A DNA stretch of 64,000 nt. It comes from Mesorhizobium shangrilense. Lineage in GTDB: Bacteria; Pseudomonadota; Alphaproteobacteria; Rhizobiales; Rhizobiaceae. The DNA lies in the NCBI RefSeq assembly GCF_040537815.1, contig NZ_JBEWSZ010000001.1:620001-684000 (forward strand), given 5' to 3'. Made by a program: the position numbers and the translations under genes. This document shows, piece after piece, positions 1 through 7,756 of the stretch. Each line of letters opens with the position of its first letter. Position 1 is the stretch's first letter. The notes beneath the pieces are model-generated. The model worked only from the letters and a program-made list of their open reading frames with translations, had not been told where the DNA came from and made no database searches.

Positions 1-312
1 GCCGCATTCCGTGCCGAAAGCGCGAAGTATATTGGCGATCCGGATTTCGAGCGGCTGATTGCGCTGATGATGCGCTCGAGCCCCGAGTTCCGTGAATGGT
101 GGCCGCAGCGCGACGTGGTGCACCGCCTGTCCGGCGTGAAGCACATCCGGCACCCGATCGCCGGCGCCATGGCGTTCGAGCATATGAGCCTTTCGATCGA
201 TGACGGCTCGGACATGAGACTGATCGTCTACACGCCGCTCGCCGAACAGAACTCGATCGCCAAGTTGCGGAAACTGCTGGACGAACTTCCGGCCGAGCGG
301 CGCAGCGCCTGA
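1..312 (+). CDS. MmyB-like transcriptional regulator, C-terminal fragment
   Basis: Only the last 103 codons lie in the window; the reading frame is open from the first base, so the start is upstream. The fragment (AAFRAESAKYIGDP..., then SPEFREWWPQRDV and HPIAGAMAFEH) matches the ligand-binding half of the MmyB family. These proteins pair an N-terminal helix-turn-helix with a PAS-like C-terminal domain that may bind fatty-acid-type ligands. The DNA-binding half is not visible, so the target is unknown. It lies upstream of, and convergent with, the rutR gene, separated from it by a repeat-filled gap. Confidence 0.75.
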   Translation, partial: AAFRAESAKYIGDPDFERLIALMMRSSPEFREWWPQRDVVHRLSGVKHIRHPIAGAMAFEHMSLSIDDGSDMRLIVYTPLAEQNSIAKLRKLLDELPAERRSA

Positions 313-336
313 GACTGGCTGGCGGCAACCCCTCAG

Positions 337-524
337 CTTCGTCATACCAGGGCGAAGCAGCCGCACAGCGGCTTCGTGGAGACCCTGGGATCAATGCCGT
401 CACCTTGGCCCTGGAGCGCAGCGGTGCAGAATTCTGAACCGTAGCAGCGCGTTGAAGTCGCGGCATGGATCCCGGGGTCTGCGCCGCGTCGCTTCGCTCC
501 TTGCTTCGCCCCAGGATGACGAAG
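337..524. repeat. Composite palindromic intergenic repeat (family 2), copy 1
   Basis: The gap between the MmyB-type gene and rutR is mostly a repeat unit. Its outer ends are inverted copies of each other (CTTCGTCATACCAGGGCGAAG at the left, the complement of CTTCGCCCCAGGATGACGAAG at the right). Inside are GAGACCCTGGGATCAATGCC and its inverted partner GGCATGGATCCCGGGGTCTG. The same architecture recurs at 8577-8794. No ORF is supported. It looks like a non-autonomous rhizobial intergenic element; no transposase is nearby. Confidence 0.7.
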
Positions 525-603
525 AGAGAGCTGCTTCGGCTAATCTCGAAGGGTTGCGACAGCCGAGCGAAAGTTGAATGCCACCTGCCTGACCATTCTG
601 CCG

Positions 604-1239
604 CTAGCTTTTCGGCTTCAGCCCGTCGATGAACAGTTGCTCCAGGAACCTTGCCGCATCCTCGAAGCGGCCGTCGCCGCCACGATCGGCGCCCAACACC
701 GCGCGGACCTGGACGTCGAAATCGGCATAGTGCTGGGTCGTTGCCCAGATCGAGAAGATAAGGTGCCAGGGGTCGGTCTTGGCGATCTTGCCGGCGCGCA
801 TCCAGCCCTTGATGACGGTCGCCTTCTCGTCGACCAGCGTCTTCAGTTCGCCGGCCAGCAACGGCATGATGCGCGGCGCGCCCTGCAGGATCTCGTTGGC
901 GAACAGCCGGCTCTCTCGGGGGAAATCGCGCGCCATTTCGAGTTTGCGCCTGATGTAGCTGCGCAACTCGGTCAGGGGATCACCGATATCGTCGAGTTCT
1001 CTGAGCGGCGCCAGCCAGGTGTCGAGCAGCCGCTGCATCAGCGTTTCGTGGATGTCTTCCTTGCGGCGGAAATAATAGAGCAGGTTCGGCTTCGACATGC
1101 CGGCGGCTTCGGCGATCTGGTCTATGGTCGAGCCGCGAAAGCCGTTGGTGGAGAAAACCTCGAGCGCCGCCTCGAGAATGAGCTCGCGCTTTTCCATCTG
1201 GATGCGGGTGCGGCGAGGGGCTTCCGTACTGGTCGTCAC
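604..1239 (-). CDS. rutR: TetR-family regulator of pyrimidine catabolism (RutR-like)
   Basis: A 211-residue TetR-family repressor. The N-terminal helix-turn-helix spans about residues 17-63 (RELILEAALEVFSTNGFRGSTIDQIAEAAGMSKPNLLYYF), followed by the C-terminal domain typical of RutR/YcdC proteins (SRLFANEILQGAP, WATTQHYADFDVQV). E. coli RutR binds uracil or thymine and controls pyrimidine degradation genes. Here the gene is divergent from a transaminase, amidohydrolase and dihydropyrimidinase cluster, which fits that role. A RutR-like inverted repeat lies in the intergenic region at 1372-1389. Ligand and regulon are inferred from family and context; TetR membership is certain. Confidence 0.85.
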   Translation of the reverse strand: MTTSTEAPRRTRIQMEKRELILEAALEVFSTNGFRGSTIDQIAEAAGMSKPNLLYYFRRKEDIHETLMQRLLDTWLAPLRELDDIGDPLTELRSYIRRKLEMARDFPRESRLFANEILQGAPRIMPLLAGELKTLVDEKATVIKGWMRAGKIAKTDPWHLIFSIWATTQHYADFDVQVRAVLGADRGGDGRFEDAARFLEQLFIDGLKPKS

Positions 1240-1371
1240 CGTTGCAAGCCCTCGCTTTGACTGTCATCTGGACCAATTCTCTGGACCAGTTTTTCTCCGG
1301 CCTGTGGAGCGCGCTTCCAATGCCGCATTTCCGCTAGTAATCCCTTGACCGCCGACATGGCGGTGCTAACG

Positions 1372-1389
1372 TTTGTCCAACCGGTCAAA
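1372..1389. promoter_or_regulatory. Candidate RutR operator
   Basis: TTTGTCCAACCGGTCAAA is an imperfect palindrome. Its core TTGTCCAACCGGTCAA differs at two positions from the E. coli RutR consensus TTGACCAnnTGGTCAA. It lies between rutR and the transaminase gene, 78 bp upstream of the transaminase ATG. A further TTGACC half-site is at about 1344, and two CTGGACCA copies lie near 1265-1290, closer to rutR. Confidence 0.6.
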
Positions 1390-1466
1390 AATTTGCGTAG
1401 CACGAAAACGCAACAAAGACCAAGCGTTGGCCGCACCGAAACAGGTTACAAGGGGAAGTCTTGGTC

Positions 1467-2795
1467 ATGTCCAACCGGCTGAAAGTCACGCCGAACGATC
1501 TTAGTGCATTCTGGATGCCGTTCACGGCAAACCGGCAGTTCAAGCAGGCGCCGCGCATGATGGTGTCCGCCAAGGACATGCATTACACGACGAGCGACGG
1601 CCGCAAGGTTCTCGACGGCACCGCGGGCCTGTGGTGCGTCAATGCCGGCCACTGCCGGCCGAAGATCACCGAGGCGATCCAGCATCAGGCCGCCGAGCTC
1701 GACTATGCGCCGGCCTTCCAGATGGGACACCCGATCGTGTTCGAACTGGCCAACCGCCTGGTCGACTTGGCGCCGAAGGGCATGGATCACGTCTTCTTTA
1801 CCAATTCCGGTTCGGAATCGGTGGAAACCGCGCTGAAGATGGCGATCGCCTATCACCGCGTGAGGGGCGAGGGCGCGCGCACCCGCCTGATCGGCCGCGA
1901 GCGTGGCTATCACGGCGTCAATTTCGGCGGCATCTCGGTCGGCGGCATCGTCAGCAACCGCAAGATGTTCGGCACGCTGCTCGGCGGCGTCGACCACATG
2001 CCGCACACGCATCTGCCGGAAAAGAACGCCTTCTCGAAGGGTGTGCCGGAATATGGCGCGGAACTCGCCAACGAGCTGGAGCGCATCGTCACCCTGCATG
2101 ACGCCTCGACCATCGCCGCCGTTATCGTCGAGCCCGTCGCCGGCTCCACCGGCGTCATCCTGCCGCCCAAGGGCTACCTGCAGAAGCTTCGCGAAATCTG
2201 CACCAAGCACGGCATCCTGCTGATCTTCGACGAGGTCATCACCGGTTTCGGCCGCCTCGGCACGCCGTTCGCGGCCGATTATTTCGGCGTCACGCCCGAC
2301 ATCATGACGACTGCCAAGGGCGTCTCCAACGGCGTCATCCCGATGGGGGCGGTGTTCGTGAAGAAGGAAATCCACGATGCCTTCATGACCGGCCCGGAGC
2401 ATATGATCGAGTTCTTCCACGGCTACACCTATTCGGGCAACCCGATCGCCTGCGCTGCCGCATTGGGCACGCTCGACACCTACAAGGAAGAGGGCCTGCT
2501 GACCCGCGGCGAGGAGTTGGGGCCGTATTGGGAAGACGCGCTGCATTCGCTGAAGGGCGAGCCGCATGTCATCGATATCCGCAACATCGGCCTGATCGGC
2601 GCGATCGAGTTGGCGCCGATCGCAGGTGAGCCGACCAAGCGGGCCTTCTCGGCCTTCCTCAAGGCGTTCGAACGCGGCGCGCTGATCCGCACCACCGGCG
2701 ACATCATCGCGCTGTCGCCGCCGCTGATCATCACCAAGGGCCAGATCAACGAACTGATCGACCATGTGCGGGATGTGCTGAGGTCGATCGATTGA
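1467..2795 (+). CDS. Omega-amino acid--pyruvate aminotransferase (class III)
   Basis: A 442-residue fold-type I, class III PLP aminotransferase. Diagnostic segments are TNSGSESVETALKMA (PLP phosphate binding), the ILLIFDEVITGFGRLG strand with the PLP-contacting Asp, and DIMTTAKGVSNG with the Schiff-base lysine at about residue 284. It probably converts beta-alanine (or beta-aminoisobutyrate) and pyruvate to malonate semialdehyde and alanine, the step after carbamoyl-beta-alanine hydrolysis. An in-frame TTG at 1461 is possible, but the AGGGGAAG ribosome site at 1451-1458 is correctly spaced only for the ATG at 1467. It is first in the cluster and divergent from rutR. Substrate is inferred from context. 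Confidence 0.88.
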   Translation: MSNRLKVTPNDLSAFWMPFTANRQFKQAPRMMVSAKDMHYTTSDGRKVLDGTAGLWCVNAGHCRPKITEAIQHQAAELDYAPAFQMGHPIVFELANRLVDLAPKGMDHVFFTNSGSESVETALKMAIAYHRVRGEGARTRLIGRERGYHGVNFGGISVGGIVSNRKMFGTLLGGVDHMPHTHLPEKNAFSKGVPEYGAELANELERIVTLHDASTIAAVIVEPVAGSTGVILPPKGYLQKLREICTKHGILLIFDEVITGFGRLGTPFAADYFGVTPDIMTTAKGVSNGVIPMGAVFVKKEIHDAFMTGPEHMIEFFHGYTYSGNPIACAAALGTLDTYKEEGLLTRGEELGPYWEDALHSLKGEPHVIDIRNIGLIGAIELAPIAGEPTKRAFSAFLKAFERGALIRTTGDIIALSPPLIITKGQINELIDHVRDVLRSID

Positions 2796-2813
2796 AGGAC
2801 TGGGCGCGGATAT

Positions 2814-2861
2814 CCCTCCCCCTTGAGGGGAGGGTGGCCGCGAAGCGGTCGGGTGGGGTCG
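2814..2861 (+). repeat. Palindromic repeat (family 1, 48-bp form), left copy
   Basis: Forward copy of the 48-bp repeat. It is nearly identical to the inverted copy at 3273-3320 and closely similar to the copy at 47407-47454 inside the 5-oxoprolinase gene. The second stem (GGCCGC-GAA-GCGGTC here, GGCGGC-GAA-GCCGCC there) changes in both arms while pairing is kept. Confidence 0.85.
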
Positions 2862-2907
2862 GTGCGGCAGTGCGCCGACCTGATCTTTTGCTGCGAGGCC
2901 GCTCCTG

Positions 2908-3354
2908 ATGCCCCGTACCCGCGTGAGCTTCGAAATGCGCCAGAAGGCGCGCGCGCTTCGAGTTCACGCGACCAAGGGCGAATCCCTTCTGTGGTATGAA
3001 CTGCGGGAGCTGAAATCAGCCGGCATCAAGTTTCGCCGCCAGTGCCCGATTGGGCCTTACATCGTCGACTTCGCTTGCCTGGCGGTGAAGCTGATCGTTG
3101 AGGTCGATGGCGATCTGCACGAATACGAGAAGGCCAAGCGGCACGATGCCGTTCGTGATGCCTATCTGCGCTCACTCGGGTTTGACATCTTTCGTGTTGA
3201 CGAGCCCGATGTCATAAACAACGCTTGGCATGTCGCGCAGGTGGTCAAGGGGAAGGTCGAGCGCACGGTCGACGACCCCACCCGACCGCTTCGCGGCCAC
3301 CCTCCCCTCGAGGGGGAGGGGGACGCCGGCGACCCGCAATCGATGAGGTTTTAG
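2908..3354 (+). CDS. DUF559 domain protein, Vsr/PD-(D/E)XK-like nuclease
   Basis: A 148-residue protein with the DUF559 core: ATKGESLLWYELR, KFRRQCPIGPYIVDFAC (Asp54) and LIVEVDGDLHEYE (Glu65, Asp67), followed by RDAYLRSLGFDIFRV. This spacing resembles the active site of Vsr-type endonucleases in the PD-(D/E)XK superfamily, so a nuclease role is likely but unproven. Residues from about 122 on ([18 protein letters not shown]) are translated from the right-hand 48-bp repeat, so the native C-terminus is replaced or extended by repeat sequence. It reads in the same direction as its neighbours and ends 3 bp before the next start. Confidence 0.8.
   Translation: MPRTRVSFEMRQKARALRVHATKGESLLWYELRELKSAGIKFRRQCPIGPYIVDFACLAVKLIVEVDGDLHEYEKAKRHDAVRDAYLRSLGFDIFRVDEPDVINNAWHVAQVVKGKVERTVDDPTRPLRGHPPLEGEGDAGDPQSMRF
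3273..3320 (-). repeat. Palindromic repeat (family 1, 48-bp form), right copy
   Basis: Inverted partner of the 2814-2861 repeat with a single T/C difference. It lies inside the 3' end of the DUF559 reading frame, which it keeps open, and encodes the peptide [16 protein letters not shown]. Confidence 0.85.
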
Positions 3355-3357
3355 AGC

Positions 3358-4608
3358 ATGGCCGCACCCGGCGAGAATCTGCGAATCAATTCAGACCGTT
3401 TGTGGGATTCGCTGATGGAGATGGCGAAGATTGGCCCCGGCATTGCCGGCGGCAACAATCGCCAGACCGTGACCGACGAGGACGGCGAGGGCCGGCATCT
3501 GTTCAAGCGCTGGTGCGAGGCGGCCGGGCTCGAAATGGGCCTCGACGAGATGGGCACGATGTTTGCCCGCCGCGAAGGCACCGATCCCAGCCTGCCGCCG
3601 GTCTATGTCGGCAGCCATCTCGACACCCAGCCGACGGGTGGCAAATATGACGGCGTGCTCGGCGTTCTCGGCGGGCTTGAGGTGGTGCGCTCGCTCAATG
3701 ATCTCGGCATCAAGACCAGGTATCCGATCGTCGTCACCAACTGGACGAACGAGGAAGGCTCGCGCTTCGCTCCGGCGATGATGGCGTCAGGCGTGTTCGC
3801 CGGCGTGCTCGACCAGGCCGATGTCTACCAGCACACGGACAAGAACGGCAAAAAATTCGGCGAGGAACTGGAGCGCATCGGCTGGAAAGGCACCGAGAAG
3901 GTCGGTGATCGCAAGATTCACGCCTTCTTCGAACTGCATATCGAGCAGGGGCCGATCCTTGAGGATGAAGACATCGACATTGGCGTCGTCACCCACGGCC
4001 AGGGCTTGAAATGGCTGCAGGTGACGCTGACCGGCAAGGAAGCGCATACCGGCTCGACGCCAATGCCCAAGCGCCGGAACGCCGGGCTCGGCATGGCCCG
4101 CGTGATCGAGTTGGTGCACGAGATCGCCATGGACTACCAGCCTGACGCCGTCGGCGCGGTCGGTCATATGGAGGTCTATCCGAACTCGCGCAACATCATC
4201 GCCGGGCGCACCGTCTTCACCATCGACATCCGCTCTCCGGAAAAGGAAGTGCTCGACGCGATGGACGGCCGCATCCGCGAAGGCATCGACACGATCTGCG
4301 ATGCGCTCGATATCAAATATGCGATCGAGCAGGTCGGCGCTTTCGACCCGGTCACCTTTGACAAGGGCTGCGTCAAGGCAATCCGCGATGCCGCCGACCG
4401 GCTCGGCTATTCCCATCGCAACATCGTGTCCGGCGCCGGCCATGATGCCTGCTGGATCAACCGCGTTGCGCCCACCGCGATGGTGATGTGCCCCTGCGTT
4501 GATGGGTTGTCGCACAACGAGGCCGAGGAGATCACCAAGGAATGGGCCTCGGCCGGCGCCGACGTGCTGTTCCATGCTGTGGTGGAGACAGCTGTCATCG
4601 TGGAGTGA
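3358..4608 (+). CDS. Zn-dependent N-carbamoyl-amino acid / beta-ureidopropionate amidohydrolase (M20 family)
   Basis: A 416-residue M20-family enzyme of the allantoate/N-carbamoyl amino acid amidohydrolase group. Metal-ligand segments are GSHLDTQPTGGKYDG, TNWTNEEGSRFAPAMM and FFELHIEQGPILE; the dimerisation-domain segment GKEAHTGSTPMPKR and the C-terminal SGAGHDACWI are also present. In this cluster the likely reaction is N-carbamoyl-beta-alanine to beta-alanine, CO2 and ammonia, the third step of reductive pyrimidine breakdown (PydC-type). L-carbamoyl-amino acid hydrolysis (HyuC/AmaB-type) is the main alternative, because the family does not separate cleanly by sequence. It follows the DUF559 unit and precedes an unrecognised gene. 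Confidence 0.88.
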   Translation: MAAPGENLRINSDRLWDSLMEMAKIGPGIAGGNNRQTVTDEDGEGRHLFKRWCEAAGLEMGLDEMGTMFARREGTDPSLPPVYVGSHLDTQPTGGKYDGVLGVLGGLEVVRSLNDLGIKTRYPIVVTNWTNEEGSRFAPAMMASGVFAGVLDQADVYQHTDKNGKKFGEELERIGWKGTEKVGDRKIHAFFELHIEQGPILEDEDIDIGVVTHGQGLKWLQVTLTGKEAHTGSTPMPKRRNAGLGMARVIELVHEIAMDYQPDAVGAVGHMEVYPNSRNIIAGRTVFTIDIRSPEKEVLDAMDGRIREGIDTICDALDIKYAIEQVGAFDPVTFDKGCVKAIRDAADRLGYSHRNIVSGAGHDACWINRVAPTAMVMCPCVDGLSHNEAEEITKEWASAGADVLFHAVVETAVIVE

Positions 4609-4612
4609 ATCT

Positions 4613-5287
4613 GTGGGCGTCCGGGAAGACGATCGGCAGCGCAAGGCGTACGGAAAAGCCTGGGAGGCCGGGTTGCGGCCGGCGATGAAGGGAAAAGGGT
4701 GGCAGAAGTATTGGAGTTCGATTTCGAGAAGGGATGGACCGTGGTTCATCTGCGCGGAATGCATCCTACTTTGGCCTACGCGTAGGCTACAGTTTCTTCT
4801 GCAGGCCAAGCCGATGACACTGGATCTACTGCTATGGAAGATCATAGGGGCACAGGGTAACGAGGCGGAGCCTTTGTCATTCAGGAAGTGGGGTGCATTT
4901 ACTTGTAAACCGCCAACCTTTGCGGAGAAAATCGTTGAATGCGGGGCTCCGGAACAGATGGCAGTTGATTTTGTGCAATTTGCAACTTCCGAGAGGTCGT
5001 CGACCTTGCACGAACTGCCATTGAAACCGTTCTCGACGATCTTGGAAACAAAGGCAGAGAAGGACTCGGTCGGAATGCTGTCGACGACGAGGGTTTTGTC
5101 CTTGTTGGACGAGGAGAAATATGACGAAGCAATATCTTTTCTGACCGGCAATTTTGCGAAGGGTGTTTCCATCAACGTCGCTAGGCCTGATGCCCAGGGG
5201 CGCATCAGATCGATCAGCTTCTTCGACTTGGCACATGACTATGCTCTGTCGAAAAAGGGGCGAGCTTTGGCGGCGACAGTTGGATGA
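4613..5287 (+). CDS. Unrecognised protein inside the pyrimidine cluster
   Basis: An open frame of 224 codons starting at GTG 4613, 4 bp after the amidohydrolase stop; longer upstream starts overlap that gene and are rejected. No family is recognised. The N-terminus is basic and Trp-rich (GKGWQKYWSSISRRDGPWF); the rest looks soluble, with acidic helical stretches (LLDEEKYDEAISFLTGNF). The region is visibly less GC-rich and uses more A/T-ending codons than flanking genes, suggesting later acquisition. It separates the amidohydrolase from the dihydropyrimidinase and could be co-transcribed. Function unknown. Confidence 0.55.
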   Translation: MGVREDDRQRKAYGKAWEAGLRPAMKGKGWQKYWSSISRRDGPWFICAECILLWPTRRLQFLLQAKPMTLDLLLWKIIGAQGNEAEPLSFRKWGAFTCKPPTFAEKIVECGAPEQMAVDFVQFATSERSSTLHELPLKPFSTILETKAEKDSVGMLSTTRVLSLLDEEKYDEAISFLTGNFAKGVSINVARPDAQGRIRSISFFDLAHDYALSKKGRALAATVG

Positions 5288-5360
5288 AGCCGCAACGCCG
5301 TACCTGATCTAAATCGAGCAAGCGCTCGCAAGAAGCGCGACAGCACAAGGGAACAAGAAA

Positions 5361-6812
5361 ATGACCAAAGTCATCAAGAACGGCACGGTTGTCACCGCAG
5401 ACCGCAGCTGGAAGGCCGACGTTCTGTTCAGCCACGGCAAGATTGTCGCCATCGGTTCCGACCTGCATGGCGACCATGAGTTCGACGCCACCGGCTGCTA
5501 TGTGATGCCGGGCGGCATTGATCCGCACACCCATCTCGAAATGCCGTTCATGGGCACCTATTCTGCCGATGATTTCGAATCCGGCACGCGCGCAGCGCTT
5601 GCCGGTGGTACCACGATGGTCGTCGATTTCTGCCTGCCGGCGCCGCAGCAGTCGCTGTTGGAGGCCCTGCAGATGTGGGATAACAAGACCTCGAAGGCTG
5701 CCTGCGACTATTCCTTCCACATGGCGATCACCTGGTGGGGCAAGCAGGTGTTCGACGAGATGGCTGATGTCGTCGACAAGGGCATTACCTCGTTCAAGCA
5801 CTTCATGGCCTACAAGGGCGCGCTGATGGTGGATGACGACGAGATGTATGCGTCGTTCCAGCGCTGCGCCGACCTCGGCGCGCTGCCGCTGGTGCATGCC
5901 GAGAATGGCGACGTGGTCGCGGCGCTTTCGCAGAAACTGCTTGCCGCCGGCAACAACGGCCCCGAAGGCCACGCCTATTCGCGTCCACCGGAAGTGGAGG
6001 GCGAGGCCACAAATCGCGCCATCATGATCGCCGACATGGCCGGCGTGCCGCTCTATGTCGTGCATGTCTCCTGCGAGCAGAGCCACGAGGCCATCCGCCG
6101 GGCGCGCCAGAAGGGTATGCGCGTGTTCGGCGAGCCGCTGATCCAGCATCTGACGCTGGATGAGAGTGAATACTTCGACAAGGATTGGGATCATGCGGCG
6201 CGCCGTGTGATGAGCCCGCCCTTCCGCAACAAATTGCATCAGGATTCGCTGTGGGCCGGCCTGCAGGCTGGATCGCTTCAGGTGGTGGCGACCGACCACT
6301 GCGCGTTCACCACCAAGCAGAAGCGCTTTGGCGTCGGTGATTTCACCAAGATCCCCAACGGTACCGGCGGGCTCGAGGACCGCATGCCGGTTCTGTGGAC
6401 CAAGGGCGTCAATACCGGGCGGCTGACGATGAACGAATTCGTCGCGGTGACCTCGACCAATATCGCTAAGATACTCAACATGTATCCGAAGAAAGGCGCC
6501 ATCGTCGAAGGCGCGGATGCCGACATCGTCGTCTGGGATCCAAGACGCAAAAAGACCATTTCGGCTGGCAAGCAGCAATCGGTGATCGACTACAACGTCT
6601 TCGAGGGCGTCGAGGTGACCGGCCTGCCTCGCTTTGTGTTCTCGCGCGGCGAACTGTCGATCCAGGAGGCCGAGGTCAAGGCCAAGCCCGGCCATGGCGA
6701 ATTCGTCGGCCGCGAGCCGAACGCGGCGGTCAACCGGGCGCTGTCGACCTGGAAGGAGATCACCGCGCCGCGCAAGGTGGAGCGGACGGGCATTCCGGCC
6801 ACTGGAGTCTGA
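5361..6812 (+). CDS. hydA: Dihydropyrimidinase / D-hydantoinase
   Basis: A 483-residue cyclic amidohydrolase that opens 5,6-dihydrouracil or dihydrothymine (and 5-substituted hydantoins) to the N-carbamoyl product. Metal-site features are GGIDPHTHLEMPF (His56, His58), the SFKHFMAYKG segment that carries the carboxylated bridging lysine, LVHAENGD, YVVHVSCEQ and VATDHCAFTTKQK. Length and motifs are complete. The N-carbamoyl product would go to the M20 amidohydrolase and then to the transaminase. The conventional pathway name would be pydB. A weak AAGGGAACAAG ribosome site precedes the ATG. Regulation by RutR is inferred from the shared cluster. Confidence 0.92.
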   Translation: MTKVIKNGTVVTADRSWKADVLFSHGKIVAIGSDLHGDHEFDATGCYVMPGGIDPHTHLEMPFMGTYSADDFESGTRAALAGGTTMVVDFCLPAPQQSLLEALQMWDNKTSKAACDYSFHMAITWWGKQVFDEMADVVDKGITSFKHFMAYKGALMVDDDEMYASFQRCADLGALPLVHAENGDVVAALSQKLLAAGNNGPEGHAYSRPPEVEGEATNRAIMIADMAGVPLYVVHVSCEQSHEAIRRARQKGMRVFGEPLIQHLTLDESEYFDKDWDHAARRVMSPPFRNKLHQDSLWAGLQAGSLQVVATDHCAFTTKQKRFGVGDFTKIPNGTGGLEDRMPVLWTKGVNTGRLTMNEFVAVTSTNIAKILNMYPKKGAIVEGADADIVVWDPRRKKTISAGKQQSVIDYNVFEGVEVTGLPRFVFSRGELSIQEAEVKAKPGHGEFVGREPNAAVNRALSTWKEITAPRKVERTGIPATGV

Positions 6813-6814
6813 GC

Positions 6815-7192
6815 ATGCGGGCTCTTCATCTTGCCGTCGCGGCGACCGCGATGCTGACCGCCGGGCAGGCCTTGGCCGCCGGCATCGACCTGTCCAAGCC
6901 CTTTGGCAACAAGTCCGGCTGCGTCAACAAGAATGGCCAGGAAGTCTATGCCGAGGACATGCTGCTGTTGACCGACAAGGAACTGATCACAGCGGCCAGC
7001 GCCTGCACCTTTGGCGACAAGAAGGCGCAGGCCGACGGCTCGCTGGTGGTGAAGGCCGAATGCCAGGCGGAAGGCGAGGACGGCCAGCAGGCCACCCAGT
7101 TCACCATCAAGCAAAGCGCCAAGAGCGCCAAAGGGCTCGTAATCGTCGACGAGGACGGCAATGTGATGGGCGAAGTCTCCCGGTGCCGATGA
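6815..7192 (+). CDS. Small exported protein of unknown function
   Basis: A 125-residue protein beginning 2 bp after the dihydropyrimidinase stop. The N-terminus is a clear Sec signal peptide (MRALHLAVAATAMLTAGQALA, cleavage after ALA). The mature part has three cysteines (SGCVNKN, SACTFGD, EVSRCR plus KAECQ as a fourth), enough for disulfides in the periplasm. No family is recognised. Close spacing implies co-transcription with the catabolic genes, so it may be a periplasmic accessory factor, but this is only context. Confidence 0.7.
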   Translation: MRALHLAVAATAMLTAGQALAAGIDLSKPFGNKSGCVNKNGQEVYAEDMLLLTDKELITAASACTFGDKKAQADGSLVVKAECQAEGEDGQQATQFTIKQSAKSAKGLVIVDEDGNVMGEVSRCR

Positions 7193-7221
7193 CGGGGAGG
7201 CTCTGCCCACCCCCGCAAGCT

Positions 7222-7626
7222 TCATGCGACCAGGGCATCGAGCTCCGGCAGCAGGACGACGCTTTCCTGTTCGTTGGGATCGGTGCGGGCAATGACCGCC
7301 GAAGAGGGGGCGCCGCTCAGATTGGCCGGCAGATGCGGCACGCCGGCCGGAATGTAGAAGAGGTCGCCGGCCTTCACGACGATATGATGCTCGAGCCGGT
7401 CGCCATACCAGGTATGGACTTCGCCGGAGAGCACGTAGATCGCCGTTTCGTGGCTCTCATGCATATGGGCCTTGGCGCGGGCGCCGGGCGGCATGGTCAG
7501 CATGTGCATGCAGATGCCGGAGGCGCCGACGGTTTCGGCGGCGATGCCAGCGAAATAGGTCAAACCCTGCTTGCCTTCATAAGTGCTTTCAGGGCGGATA
7601 AGATGACAAGTCGGTTTAGGCGACAT
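7222..7626 (-). CDS. Single-domain cupin protein
   Basis: A 134-residue cupin. Motif 1 is HMHESHETAIYVLSGEVHTWYG (metal-type His/His/Glu spacing) and motif 2 is GDLFYIPAGVPHLPANLS. The ATG at 7626 is preceded by GGAG on the minus strand; longer upstream frames overlap the ABC transporter gene and are rejected. It is transcribed against the surrounding cluster and is divergent from the ATPase gene. Such small cupins bind or isomerise small metabolites; no substrate can be assigned. Confidence 0.8.
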   Translation of the reverse strand: MSPKPTCHLIRPESTYEGKQGLTYFAGIAAETVGASGICMHMLTMPPGARAKAHMHESHETAIYVLSGEVHTWYGDRLEHHIVVKAGDLFYIPAGVPHLPANLSGAPSSAVIARTDPNEQESVVLLPELDALVA

Positions 7627-7756
7627 CGGGGAAACTCCGGGCGTCGATCGAGTGGGACAAGACCAATGGGACGGGGCGAGTGGAAAACAACATCGCGATA
7701 AAAGCAATCGGATTCCAGCCGGCGCCGCAGCGGTGGGAACAGGCAGGCCGCAGCCG

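Larger units (their letters stand above)
2814..3320 (+). mobile_element. DUF559 gene bounded by inverted 48-bp palindromic repeats
   Basis: Two 48-bp sequences, 2814-2861 and 3273-3320, are inverted copies of each other with one mismatch by eye. Each starts with a C-rich/G-rich palindrome (CCCTCCCCC, T/C at one position, then GAGGGGAGGG), continues with the hairpin GGCCGCGAAGCGGTC and ends with GGGTGGGGTCG. Between them lies one small nuclease-like gene. The 507-bp unit separates transaminase and amidohydrolase genes that would otherwise be adjacent in one operon. No target-site duplication is evident. Mobility is inferred; the inverted architecture is seen directly. Confidence 0.6.

Noticed and set aside
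1446..2765. Long antisense frame (439 codons) opposite the transaminase, and similar long minus-strand frames opposite the dihydropyrimidinase
   Set aside because: Long antisense frames are common in high-GC coding DNA. Their translations are Arg/Asp/His-rich and low in domain features, while the sense frames carry intact enzyme motifs.
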